Of a stretch of DNA of 64,000 nucleotides, positions 11,079 through 26,000 are shown one piece after another; positions within the stretch are counted from its first letter, which is position 1, and the number at the start of each line of letters is the position of its first letter. The position numbers were made by a program, and so were the translations under genes. Under the pieces are notes generated by a model. The model saw only the letters and a list, made by a program, of their open reading frames with translations, had not been told where the DNA came from and did not search any database. This stretch comes from Diorhabda sublineata (Eukaryota; Arthropoda; Insecta; Coleoptera; Chrysomelidae): assembly GCF_026230105.1 (NCBI RefSeq), contig NC_079474.1, positions 31,820,294 to 31,884,293 on the forward strand, in the 5' to 3' direction.

Positions 11079-14000
11079 CTGAAATATATAAAAAAAACAT
11101 ATTACCAACAATTTCGAACAAAAATAAAATTTGGAATATACAAAATTTATCAATACTCACCGTATCCCATTTTGCCATCATTTTTTCTTTTTCAAACCGG
11201 GCGAATTCTCTTCTATCATGTATTGTAGTCAATAGTTTCCATAGCAAAAGAACAGCCATACCAATAAGAACGATTGCTGCTATTACACCCAATACGATAC
11301 CAGGAACATATACCTATTCATAAATTCAGATTTTCAGACATATTAAAAAGTAATAGGGAAACAAGATACTTTACCTTTTCAGGACAATCTCTATTCTTTT
11401 GCGCTCTCACTTGAATTTTATTTTCGGTATCAAAATAATAAACGTATTTGAATCTACATTCATCCTCATCGTAATACGCACATAGCACTTCGCTATTTTT
11501 GGCATCAACTGGAAAAATTAATGATAAATAAATTATTTCGTTTCCATCTACCCAGAATAAACCATATTATTAGGACAATATGTATTTTACAAATAATACC
11601 TGCTAATAAAAAGGATATCGATAAAAACATTAAAGACTTGTGTGAAAAAACAGTCAGAAAAGTGGGTGAAACATTGAAAAAGATAAATCGGAAGATTATG
11701 CCCTCCACTATCAGCAACAACCTTTAATTGAAACATGGAGTAGAGGTCGACTAAAGCGTTAAACCTATCCTGGAAGACAGATAACGAGGTTAGGTAACAG
11801 TAGAGGTAATAAAAAGAAGAATCGCATATTGAAATAAGAATAACAAGGAAGAAGAAGAACTAGTGAGGTTAGAAAGCAATAGAGTTAGTGAAAAGAGGAA
11901 TACAGATTAAAATAAGAATAACAAGTAGGAAGACTGAAGATCTAATAAAATACCTAGTGAGGATAGGAAACAACAGCAGTAGTGAAAAGAGGAATATAAA
12001 ATTACCAAGGAATAAGTAGCCAACAGATCTAGAAGAAGACCTAAAGAGGTGAGAAAGCAATAGAGGTAATGAAAAGAGGAATACCGATCAAAATAAGAAA
12101 AACAACGAGGAAAACTAAAGATCTAATAAAATACTTAACGAGGGTAGGAAACAATAAAGGTAGTGAAAAAAGGAATATAAAAAAGCCAACAGATCTAGAA
12201 TAAGACCTAGAAAAAGATCTAGTGAGGTTAGAAAATAATAGAAGCAGTAAAAAGAAAAATATTTTAATTTGTGGCTTGCAGTCTTGTAGTGGATTTAATT
12301 TTAGATTTTCTTATTTCAAATAAAACTTTCACAATTTCAATTTGTTTTCCTTAAATTGTTTCAACAAACTTGGAACATACGACATGTCAAAAAACTCTTC
12401 TTTTTAAAAATTTTTAAATGAGGACAATAAAAAAACTTTTCTTAACAGTAGTGAAATTATTTATCAGCAAAAAAATTACAATGTTCAAAATATCTAAAGC
12501 ATATTGTGAGGCATTGTAACAATAGCAATAGTGAAAAGTGTAATATAAAAATTAAATGAACACCAAGGAAGAAACAGACCACTGTCGTAAAGAAAGATCT
12601 ACAAAAATTCGACATCCAGATATGATAGAAAATGGTCAAAAATGGAATAATAGTGAGATTGAAAATGACAAAAACTAGATGATAATAAGATTACATATCA
12701 GCAAAAAATACAACGTTCAAGGGACAACAGAGCTAGCGAAAAGAAGAACGTGATAAAAAAATTACAGCTCCATCTAGGAATAAGTAGAAAAGAGTCCTAA
12801 AGACATAGTGAGGTTAGGAAACAATAAAGATGGTGAAAAGTGGAATATAAAAATTAGATTAACACCAAGGAAGGAAGTCGACAACAGCCGTAGAGACAGA
12901 AAATGACAAAAATGAGATCATTTAACAACAAAAAATGACAACTTTCAAGATATCTATGACACAAAGTGAGATTAGGGAACAATAAAGATAGTAAAAAGAG
13001 AAATATGATAAAAAATGAGAAGCACATCTAGGAATAAGTAGACAAGAGCCCTATATAAAGACCTATTGAGGTTAGGAAAAAATAGAGGTAGTGAAAAGGT
13101 ATAGAATTGGCAAAAACGAGACCTAATGGTAAAAAATCGACAATTAATTCTTATACATCAGTAGTATGACACTTTATCAGCTTTTTATGGTAGATAACCT
13201 ATAAACACCAAAACTAGAGACATCACTGACAATCAAAACGTTGTTTTAAAACTCATGACAGCACTTTATTGAAAAATAATATACAGACCAAAGGAATTTA
13301 AATGTAAAAACATAAACGTCGGGAAGATTCAGAATAACTCGAATTAGTGAGGATTTGTTTTTGACTCGATTTTTGTTGTTGCATTTGCTACACAAGCTGA
13401 GATATCCTAATTATCCCGAAAAGAAGAGGAACTAGAAGAATTAAAACTAATTTTATGGTTCACCTATATCACCCGAAGGTATTCAATTATACTTACCAGT
13501 AATCACATCGGCTGAGGAAGGGGTGAACTTTGTACAATTACTGGAACAGTCTTCAGGATTTTTAAGAGGTCCTGTTTGGTACTGTTGACATTGGACACAT
13601 TCTTTGAACTCGGAACATCTATCCGAACATGTCTATAAAGAAAATAAAACTTTTTATTATAATAGATAAATAATAATTCGACGATAACTCACCGGACACC
13701 TATCGCAGAATTTTCCTGAATAAGGACCTTCTTCATTGCTGTCGCAAATACAAACACCGCATTCGCATCTACCATGTCCCGAACAAATTTTACCATCGAT
13801 AACACCTGGGGCGTAACAAGAAGCGTTCGATTTGATACAAGCGCAATTCGTACCAGTCCATTCGTCTTTGCAATGACAAACACCGCAATCGCAAATACCG
13901 TGATCGGCACCGCTGCATAGTTTACCGTCGTGACGTTCGCATGAGAAGTTGTCGCATTCGCAATATTTACCATAAATTCTCTAAAAATTTATTGAAAAAC

Positions 14001-17000
14001 AAATATTGACACATATGTATACAATATCAAACGCCTTCGCCAAATACATAAGCAACGTCTTTAAAGCTAACGAAATAAGTGCAAATGAAGAAGATAATAA
14101 AATTAAAAATTCCCTCGTTATATGTATCTCTCTATAAGAATATTCAAACCCAATGATATTAAATTGGTAATTACAAAAGAAAAAATCAAGAGAAGCACCA
14201 GGATACGATGAAAAGATACTACAACTGATACTGATTTTAACCAAGAAGATAATACCGACACTAATACAAATATTTAATACCATATCAACACTTTCCTAAA
14301 TAGTAGAAAGTTGCAGAGATTATCATGTTATAGAAATATCGAAAAATCCCGACGAATTGATCTCATTCCAACCCATTGCTTCCGAAGCAAACATAGTACG
14401 ATAAAACATAGACGTCGATTGGTCAAACAATGACTAAGAAAATAAAAGAAACTGCATCGTAGACATAAGTCAAGTGTTTGAATAGGTGAGCCATAAAATG
14501 CTTCTTTACCAACCAAAGCAACATCTTCCTCAAAACTGTGATACCTAATGTTCACTGTTGACCTACCAACAACCCGACTGGTCACGGAGCATCTTCAAAT
14601 TTGCAGGATAATCCTCAACAAAGTAGAAAAATGGTTACAAAGATGGAGAATGAAGACACTTGTCACCCTAAACAACTAGGAGAGATAGACTCTACCAAAC
14701 ACCTAGACATTCATCTGGAAGGAAGGTTTACTTGGAGGAAACATTTATTCACCAAGAGAAAACAGCTTGGGTTCAAATTGTAACAAATGTATTGGGTGAT
14801 TGGCAAACAATCACGATTATCACTCGTTACTTAGTAAGGCAAGACACCATTTCTATTAATGCTAACAGGGGATGTTTACAAGGGGGAGTTGGGTCCCCAC
14901 TTATGTGGAGCTTAGTAGTAGACGAACACTTATGCAGGCTGACTGAACTCCTGTCAAGAAGATGGTGTCGATCGGTGGGAATAAACGTTAATTCAACTAA
15001 GAAGAAAAAACATGACCTCAAGCCTATCAAGCTAGACGGGCGAATCATTGAGAGAAAAACAGATAAGAAATATCTGATATTTTCACTAGATAGTGGAACA
15101 AGTATGAAAAGAAGATAACTACAAAAGTCCTGATGGTGTGCAGAGGAGGAATTGGGGTTGTAACCCAAATACTGTGGACGTACACGGCAATTGTGAAACC
15201 AATCATCGTATATTGAGCAGGGGTTTGAGGTTCTCTGGAAGGTACAAGATTAGCTTGCCTATGTGCAACCGGGGCTATGAAATCATGCTCAACACTCAGA
15301 ACGTTCAGAGATCACCAAGGAAAAACCGTCCTTAAAAAAGTTGGGATATCAGATACCAAAAAAGTTTAATTTTTGGAAAAAAAATCACCTCATTACTAAG
15401 CTGTAAAAGTGGGAGAAATAAACAGAAAATCCATCAAATGATACGCAGACGGTACTAAAGCAGCAAACAGAACTGGAATGGGAGTGTTCGGGAGCAAAAT
15501 TGAAAACTCTGAAAGCCTGGATAACACACCAAGCAGAAATTTATGCAATTAAAAAATGTGTCCAATTCAATCTAGATTCTGCAAACAAGAGATCATAATC
15601 CTGTCCAATAGCTAAGCTGCCATTAGAGCTCTTAGCTCCAATATAATAAAATCCAAACTAGTTTGGGATTTCCTAGAAAAATGAAACGAACTAGACAAGA
15701 AAAATAAAATTACGGGACAAACCGAAGCGAAGGGAAACAAAATAGCTGATAAGCTCGCTAAAGAAGGGGCAGACAAGACCTTAATAGAACCTGAACCCTT
15801 CTATGGTATCAGCTACAGAACAAGTCACTCCTGGAAAGCTTTAACCAGAGAAGATCTGCTGAATGTATCCCCCTAAGTATACGAATACTACCAGAAGTCC
15901 TATCAGGACACTGTCGCCTCAATGGACATGATGCTAGACTTAAACACTATAGAACACCAGAAAACTACACCTGGCAGCTACAGCCATTCTGTGCTGAAAT
16001 TCTGAAGAGGAATGGGATTAACAGATCAGCTGCAAACAGTGTGTATCGCAGAAAAGGGACACAATAGATCCTTTGGTTCGTCTATATGGACCTATGGCAT
16101 CCAGCTATAAGGCTGAACCAGTCACTCAAACCTAAAGATCCTACAGCGCTTCCAAAGCAAAGTGTTAAGGACCATTGTAGCCGACCCATACTGTTCGATA
16201 CCCGTGCTGAAGTGCGCATATGGAAAGTTATCGCTGGAAATCCTCCCTACATGTCATAATTTCAACTTATTGTACCATAAAAGGCACAGATTGTTACATA
16301 AACTGTAGTTTAAAAAATATACGATACCGTAAATTTATTATACTTACTTCGTTCTCGCTGAGCCTAGATTCGCAAATACATTTCTTACACACACACTGCC
16401 CTCTACCGGAACATTCGATTGCGTTCGGTATGTCCGGTTGGATGCAGTCGGTCGCCGTAATATTAGTCGGTAATTCGTCGGGAAGACATTCGCAATGGGG
16501 TCCGAAAGCACCGGGGTAACATTCGCAGATACCGCATTTGTACGTACCCATAGACGAACAAGCCGGCGCTTGTTCTTTATAATACTAAATGAAAAATGTA
16601 AATATGAACGTTATAATAATAGACGCGGTATTTGTTTTACCTTATCTCCAGGTCGTTCGCAATTACATTCGCACAACATTTCCAAATCTATTATCAGACT
16701 TTCGTTTATACCGACTGGGTAAATTTTTATCGTTTGGAAATGATCCGCTCGGTTTTTGGGACATTCTAAAACTTCGAGATCGATTTTGAAACTAACAACG
16801 TCTCCTACCTGAAAATAGTGAGCACATCGATTACACTTTCTAAGATTATGTAATGAAGAAATATCAAATGAGATAAATTTATTATTTAAATAATTAAATT
16901 AAAGCAAACTGTTTGTACGAATTTTTTGTCCCGACACCAATATTTGAAGCTATTTCCATCTATTGGTGATTTTATAAACTGCTTTATGAATCCCAGCTTT

Positions 17001-20000
17001 ATGTGAAGTTTCATACACTTCTCGTCAACTTTAAACTTCCTGAAAGGTCACTACCAGTAACGGATTTAGGCTTGATGCCGCCCTGGTCCTGTTTATCTCG
17101 CCGCCCTTAATGTTGCAATAAATTTTATCAATTTTGATATATTATCCAATAGACCAAAACATTCACAACATCTACCAAACTCTCATTGCTCTTGATATAA
17201 CAGTCTTTCCCTTCTGGCTTCCATCGCCCACTGAAATCACTGAAGAATCCTCCTGAAATCCCAGTTCAGCTTGACCATGACTTAAAGACTATATTCAAAA
17301 ACCTCATTCAAGAATCTTGCCCCTGAACTTTTTGAATAGGAGAGAAGCTGTGACAATAAGAAGACTCTGCATCAATCACACAAAACTTACTCAAGTGTAT
17401 TTGATGTCGTGAGAAAGTCGTCCTGTCTGCCAAATTTGACACGTTCCTGTGTCTATGAAGCACATTCTCACTGACTGTAGAGAATAATCTACCGCATATC
17501 AGCAGTTTGATATGGAAACCAACCCCAAGGAGACACTTAATTCCCCGACAGAAATAAAAAAAAATCTTAGAGCCACCAAGCTGTATGAGAAAATATGATT
17601 CATTTATGCGTGTGACTCGTCTGACTAAATTTTTCTAGTTTTGCGGCGAGTTTATCATCTTGTCTTATCTTATCCTGAAAGAATAGAGATTCTTGAAGCT
17701 TTTTATTAGTAGCATTAAATCGATCTAAAATTACTTGCAAGTTGCAACTTCCGTCACAATCCCGTAGCTTCAGATCCTGTACTCAGTTCCTCATTTCTGC
17801 TTTCAGCAATGAATTCCAATGCAATCAATATTTCAGACCATTCTTTATCTAACGCCTAAAAAGCATCATGTCGAGCATAGCAACGAGTTTGAGAAAGACT
17901 TAAGTTTTACATTTGTACGTTGCACCAAGATTTCCCAACGATGGGTGGATATATTTTGGCATTCCAAAAATTTTGCCGCTCCTCAAATCATCTCGCCCTA
18001 TGTCCGGGTTTAGGCGTGAATCCATCATCCCAGCACCTTTGCCAACCGTGGTCTTTAGATTTTAATTTGCATTAAAACAAATTCCAAGTTTTTGTAGGTT
18101 TCGTCGAGATGTATGGAATGACGGCAGCCATGAAGAAGCTAAACTGTTTCTTTTTACATAGTTACTTATTCACCCGGATAAAACTGGCATTATCTTGCCG
18201 AAGCCATTGGTGAATTAGAGAAGCAGTTGAACATGTATGAAAATAAGAATGTTAAGATACGAGGAAGATTTTTTAGGTACATGGAACATCAAATTGCTTC
18301 CTACTTAACAGAGTGAAATGTAAAACTACGAAATTTATAAAATGTCAAAGTCAAAATTCCTATTGATAATTACCCTTACCTTTATCTTGCCACATTTGTT
18401 GGTATTAACCAACGCCCCGGAGGCGTTCAAACACCTAGAAAAGAATTTGATGCTCAAAGCGCTTGAGGCGTTATGCTTCATCTCAACCGTCGATGAAATT
18501 TGTTCGTATTGTTCTTTTATCAACGTAACGATGTTGGAACTATCGCCTTCCAATTTACCGACAGAAGCACCTTCTATAGTTTTCGCAAGTTGTTCGTATA
18601 TTTCTATGGTGGATTTCGTAACGGCGAAAATTACGTTTATGGAATTTTTCTTGACGCTCAGATTTATTTGTTCGATAGAAGGATAATCTTGAAAAGATGA
18701 TTCCGTGTAAAAACCATCACCGGATAAGTGGCATTTGCCATCGTTCGGTTTCACTATGCCTCCAAGCTGGAATTAAATTCACAATCAAAACTATTTCGAT
18801 ACTTCAAAATGTTTAGTGTACTATTGGGTAAATTTTAACTGGAAATATAATTATGGATAGATAGTACATATTTTCATTTACCGTCTCCTTCCAACACAAC
18901 GGTTTTTATGAACTCGGGCATTTGGATAAATTTAAGATCACATTCTAGTTCCAACAAATTTCCCGTCCGCTTTTCCTACATTCGCTTGTAATAACAAAGA
19001 AATCTGAAATTAGGTGATCCTCTTTCCAACAACATCTCCTCTCGTCAATTTCTGTTGGACTCGGTTTCAACATGAGGAACCAGTTGCTCTTCTATGCTTC
19101 TTGGCAATTATATCGATCTTTGATTCTCGAATGACCGATAGCATCAATGGAAAAGACCTTACCAGTCTTGTTTGAATCTTGGCATTCTCAGATCCACTTT
19201 CAATGCTTTTGATGGAAATTTATTTGTCAGAACGTCCCATTTCTCAAAGTTTCTTTCCATATTCATACCATTTCAATTATTCGATATTTATATGATGATC
19301 ATAGTCAGTAGGAAAATTCGATGATACTCAGAAAGAAACTATTCTTCGCTCTCTACTTTTTAATCCTATCATACCATCTTTAACCAGGTGTAGAGATTTA
19401 ACATCTACAATTATTTATAGTGTCCAATTATAGCTCCGTGATACACCTTCAAGTATATGTACTTTTTCTTCTATCACAACGTTGCCATTTCAATTCTATA
19501 GATACTTTAAATTCTTATAGTGATATTTGTTAAAAAAATTATTCCAACTTTAACCCTATATATTTTTACAAATATGAAACAGAAGGAATCCAATATAAAC
19601 ACTCTATTAGAAACACGTTTGCTTAATTGATTCATGCGTAGTAGATATCTCGAATGTTTTCGAAAATAACGAATTTTGTATACAACCAAGTTAATGTATA
19701 GACCATCCACACCGGGCACCAGTTACTACACAAGACATATTGCCGTCGTTATATTCGTGTTCAGTGACCTCGAAAACCCCAGGATATAAATATATTCCGT
19801 AGACTTCATAACGAATTTCCACGAGACTCCAGTTAACGATGTAGATGTCTGCCACCCTGGGCACCTGGTGTTATTCGTGTTCAACGACCTCTAAAACCCC
19901 CAGGATGTATATATTTGTCCAATTTTATAATGAATTTTCTCGTGAATCCTGGAGACGACGTATAAACCTTTCACACCGGGCATCAGGTACTCCCCAGGAC

Positions 20001-23000
20001 ATATGCCGTCGTGATATTCGTGTTCAGTGACCTCGAAAACCCCAGGATATAAATATATTCGGTATACTTCATAACGAATTTCCACGAGACTCCAGTTAAC
20101 GACGTACATGTCTGCCACCCTGGGCACCTGGTGTTATTCGTGTTCAACGACCTCTAAAACCCCCAGGATGTATATATTTGTCAAATTTTATAACGAATAT
20201 AAGTGTTTTCGTATTGGGAATGTGGCAAACCAAAGTGTACTAACTTTAATATATTCCGAGCTTTCTAATACTTACGTATTCATCGTCTGGGAAATAATTA
20301 GTTAAGATTCGTCGGTTTTAAATTATGTTATTTCTTGTAAAATCATTAAATTCATGGATTTCAAAATTCAATATTCAAATTGACGCTTGATGGAATTAAT
20401 TGATTGAAATATTGATTCACGAATCAGTATTTACTGATCAATTCATAGTTATCTCTTCCATTCGAACATCTCCAAGTTTCACTTTTTTTTGCTACATAAT
20501 GTGAGCAAATATAAAAGTTTTGGTAACTTACCTTTCCATCTCCAGCGTAATGAAAACTAGCATCAGTGGAAAACACTAACAGTCTTCTAGCTTGTTCTCT
20601 CCAACCGATTTGATTACGACAAACTATAGCTTGCATTATAGCGTCGAAACCGCCTTCGGGCGCGTCCAGATTTCCAGAGACGTTAGCTTGTTTGACCATA
20701 CGCTAAGTGGAGAAACAATTGAACATAGCATATTTTTGGAAATCAACAGGAAGAAATTTCAAACTGTTTTACATTTAGACTGCTTGGAATTTTAATGTCC
20801 ATATACAAGTGTATCAATTAAAATGATTTAACTATTTATTTACATCACTTTCCTAGCATACTACTTCAATTGATTGTTTATTTTCCTTTTAGAGCCCTTG
20901 ATGGATCTGCCAACATAAATAGATATCAAGTTGGAAAGAATGAAGAAACAGTAAATAATTTTATGTTGGTAGTGCATTGGTAATCTGGTTCCGGTTGCAG
21001 ATTCATCAACTCGTGCATATAAAGGTTATCTATATGTACATTGTTTGTGTTATTTGTTTTAAAGTAAAATAATTAATTTTTTGCTTTATGCTTATACAAA
21101 ACGTTTCACAAGATGCCTCCTGGGTATAAATAATACTGAATAAGTCTGTAAGTGACATATGAGTAAAGTAATTGAGTTTATAGGGAATTATGATCATCTG
21201 TAGCATAAAGATATTGTCACAAGGGGGTTCCCGAAGGTTACATCGACGACAACATGAATAAAAAGTTAGGACGGCAAAAAAGGTTTGTTGGAGTTAGCCC
21301 TGATATACGAGCTGCTCCTTAAGTGAAAACGGTTCTTCTCTGTTTGGGTAAGTTTTTTTTGTTTTTTGAAAAAATGGGAGGCGGGAGGGTATAGCTGCGA
21401 CTGCATTATGCTCTATCGTCGACAATTTGGCAGGTGAACCCGGTTCACCAGGTTACAGGGAAACCGCAGAAAACCTGTCTAGGAAGTCAAGGTAGAGTTC
21501 AAGGAGGTCCGCTATGGCTAGCAGACGGAGGGGCGTTTCCTCTTGGGCGAGAAGGATTTCTTTGGCAGCGGAGTTGTTTCAATTCGATGGTACGAATCAC
21601 ATAGCGGACTTGGAGATCATTTAGACGGCTTGGAATGGGGGTTATGTCCGTATTGACATAAACGATGTTACTGGTGCTGAATCTACATTTGTATTGGCGG
21701 TACCTGAGAAGGGACAGTTACCCCTAATTAGCACTATTGTGAATAAGCATGAAAAGTGTGGTTACCGAACATATTATTGGGCTGTGAAAAAACGAAAGAT
21801 AACAAGATTTTATATAATTTTGAAGCTAATTCCATTAGCTTTAAAGAAAAATACAATTTCGTGTTCCGGTTTTTTGGGTGGGGTGCGAGGAGGGCACAAG
21901 CACATTTAGAAAACATTTCGTGCATATAGCGCACACTACTTGTGTCGAATCCGAAAGATCGTTCGACGAGCGCGCAAGAAAATTTGATCTGCCGAAGCGA
22001 GTCCTAGAGATGGGCAAACATACGAACTTTTGAATAATTATTATCATCAAGAAAAAACGAAAACCATCAGCAACATTTGAGATTTTCCAAAATGAGCAAA
22101 CAACGTTTTAATTTAAGACTGGTTAGTTTAGTTTAGGTTAGGAGACTATGACTGTTGTTAACTCTTTCATAATTTTTCTTCTTTTATTCACGGTAATAAA
22201 CATTTCAAGCTAAATACAGGGATTGAAGATACCGTCTTTATACCTGCAAATATTCGCTCGATGCACCTTCCTATACAAGATTGTTTTCAAGTTGTATAAG
22301 CTGATGGGATTTTTGTTTGTATTTTTTATCAACCTTGAAATGAAGCTATCAACCAAAAACAAATCATACACAGTAACTAAACCTTTAACAGTTATTAAAT
22401 AAATATTTTTACGTCTCGATTACTTCGTAGGTCAAGTAGACATGAGAGATCGTTGTCCACATACACGATGACAGTGAGAAAATGACTTCGGTTTAAAAAA
22501 TATTCACAAAAATGTAAAACAGTTCAAAATATGCATATTTAAGTACTTCTACCTTCATATAATAATAATACATTTGTTAGTTGAAAAGTGGGTATGTTAA
22601 TAATCGAAAAATTATTAAAAAGGAATAAATTTTTAATATAGCGACTAGTTAGAACTATGTTTATGTATGCATTAATCAAAAACAAAACATAAATGTATCC
22701 GATAGTGAGATTATATTCATTAGACACACTGTCGAAGAAATGACAAAATTTTGTCGATGCGAACCATGTAAGCTTCTTTCGCGGTAAATCTATTTTCGTT
22801 TATTCCTATAATGTTCATTTGAATCAGTGTTTGTCAATCTTTTTGATTTCGCGACCCCTTTACAAGTTGAAAAATTCTGACGACATTGGCGGTGTAATAG
22901 AAATATAATATAATATAATTTAATTAAAAGACTACGTTCATGATTTTTTTCTATTTTGATACATTTATCTATATATATTCAGATTTCTACAAGCCGCGAG

Positions 23001-26000
23001 TGTTGAAAGTAAGTACAAGGTAAGAATGTAAGTTGGTAAAGCTAACCGGGACTTAATTTGGATACCAACTCACGCGAGCTAAACTACGACAGCGACGTTG
23101 CCACACTGTATTGTTGTTGGGCACTTCCAGTCGCCGCAATAAAATAGCGTTTTCCTAATTGTTGCTATTGTAGTTTTTCTAATTGTTGCTGTTTTTATTG
23201 TTAATGTTTTATGATGTTTATTTCTTTGTTGTTTGCATACAACTTTTTATTATACTTAATTTTGGCGTGCAAAGGTTCCGCGTGCTTAATTTTTATTGAC
23301 TATTCACTTTTATATTGTTTTGTTTATTTTCAGGCATCCAGTATCAATGAGTCAGAATTATTAGCTAACTACAAAGTCGTGTATCGAGTTGCTAAAGCAG
23401 GCAAACCACATACAATCTTGTTTTGCCGGCAGCTCTTGATATGGTTGAAATTATGGTCAATAAGCAGGAGGCAAAAAAGTTGGAAAACATGCCACTTTCT
23501 GATAATACAATTTCACGCAGAATAAATGATATGACCAATGATATTCAAGAACAAGTAATCGAAAAATTAAAGAGCAGCCAACATTTTGCTATGCAGTTTG
23601 ACGAATCTACAGATGTTTCAGATTGTGCTCAGTTTGTAGTATTTGTGCGCTTTGAAACAGACGAGAGTATCATGGAAGAAATCTTATTTTGCAAAGTATT
23701 TCCTGCAAACACTTCTGGCCAGTGCCAGATATAACTGGCAAAAATAGCGGACTCTTTACGAAATTAAAATCGATAATGCCAAACATATCCTGGACACACT
23801 GTTTTCTTCATCGACAGGCTCTAGCTGCTAAAGTAGTACCTTCTGATTTAAATGACGTGCTCAAGGAGGCAATGAAAATTATGAATTCTATCAAAGGTGA
23901 AGCCTTGCAAACCCAGCTATTTAGAATCGTTTGTGAAGATATGGGCTCTCTTCATCAAAATCTCCTTTACCACACAGAGGCCAGGTGGCTATCCAAAGGA
24001 AAGGTATTGACAAGAGTTCCAGAACTGAGAGCTGAATTGTTAATGTTCTTACAAGATGCAAAATCTGAATATGCTAATCGTCTTTGTGATCCTATTTGGC
24101 TCTTGAAATTAGCATTTTTAGCAGATCTTTTTAGCCACCTTAATAATTTGAGCAAGCACCTCCAAGGTCGAGAAGAACAGCTAAAGATAAAATCAAAGCA
24201 TTTCAAGCAAAACTTCGTTTGTGGTCATCCTCTCTGCAAAACAATATATTTGAGTCTTTTCCATGTGTTCAGAAGATTGTTGAAGATAACGCATCAAACC
24301 AAAGTCTTGTAGTAAGGGCTCACATTTCTTGTCTGATACAGAGCTTGCATAATTTACAAGAGAAACTTTTGACATACTTTCCAGACTTGCACTCTGAAGC
24401 TGACAATGGGCGTAGATGTATTTTAAATCCTTTTTTGGACAAGCCAATAGATCTGGCTGTCACTACAAATATGAAAGAATCTCTTCTAGATTTAGCTGCT
24501 GATGGCATGCTTAAAATGAAATTTTATTCCCAAAGTGTCGACGTGTTTTGGATGAAAAGAAAACACGAATATTCAGAGCTAGCAGGGGAAACTCTAAAAT
24601 TATTAGTGCCAATGACGTTTTCTGCAATGGTAGACATTAAGACTAAAAAGAGAAATAGACTGCAATTAGGAAATGATTTAATTATTAACGTTTCAAAAAT
24701 AACACCACGATTTAATAAACTTTTGAAAATAAACAAGCCCATTCTTCTCACTGAAATTGTATTCTTATTGTGTTCCTTGCCTTTTTCTTTCAGTTGGCGA
24801 CCCCCCGACTAAGGCTTCGCGACCCTTCTAGGAGTCGCGACCCACAGATTGAAAAACACTGATTTAAATTATACCATTTACAAAATTATAATAATACACA
24901 TGAAGTTGAGATATCTAAGTTGATAACGAATAAAACTGAACTTTCGAAAGTGATAATAATGATATAATATGACTATTGGCGGACACAATGAAAAAAAAAT
25001 AATAGATTAGTTTCACTACCTAAGTTATCTAACACCAAACTATTATTAGATGTCCTATTACAAAATGCTGATCTTCATAACCTAGAAAGTTAAAAAGTGT
25101 AAAAATCACAATTAAAAAGTTCGCCATTCAAAGCATTATTTACACAATGCGTAACATTCAAAGCTACTAAAACGAAAGTGGTTAATTACAAAAAAAATTA
25201 CGTAGAAAAAAAGGCACTCATTGATAATATTGATTTGACAATAAAAAATTACAATAACATTAATAAATTTATAATATCGATGGGGGTCATTTGTGGAAGA
25301 CGTGTTTCGAAGTTACAGCCGATAAAGGTTTCGAAAGCTTTGGCCTGTCATATTAACTATTTTCTTCCATTATATATTATAAATTCTCATAACATTTCTG
25401 AAACACCCCAGAAGAGTGAGGCTTCAACAGCATTCTGTAGACCGAGAGGTTCTAATAAGTACGGGATCTCTTAGAAGGCTTCTAGATCGAAGACCAATTG
25501 AAAATTTTTTCCTAAGCACTAAAACACTGTAAATAACGTAAGTCTTCTGATATTGAAACCTCAGTTATGGAAAGGTCGATCGATTTCAATTAGAAGATGT
25601 ATCAATCTAGTTTGTCTGCAATAGGACAAGAACCATCACATCGATGTTTACTCGTTACCGTTACAGTCTATTCAAAACGATTAATTGTTCTACTGACTGT
25701 ATTCTAACAGAGTTGAAATCTGGTGACGTTTACACCATAGAGTTTACAGGATCTGATGGTTTCGTGCTCTAATCACTTTTTAACTCACATCCTCGGAAAC
25801 AAATTCAAGATGAACAGAAAACTGTTATTTACTGCGTATAGTTGTTGGTTATAGTGACAAGTTTGTTAACTATAGAATCATTCAAGTAATTCTTGTAGAT
25901 ATTAAGTTTGTAACATTTTGATTAACCCTTTATTCACGTATTGTGGCGCAGTAGTCACTTCGTATTTATTTATTCCAACATTCCAGTTTTCGAGGGAATT

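Noticed and set aside
11505..12639. Several open frames on both strands
   Set aside because: Produced by the purine-rich repeat array and its base bias.
13689..13973. 94-codon minus-strand frame
   Set aside because: Wrong frame of integrin exon 9; the Cys-rich EGF frame is the real one.
18342..18686. Plus-strand open frames
   Set aside because: Antisense shadows of integrin exon 6.
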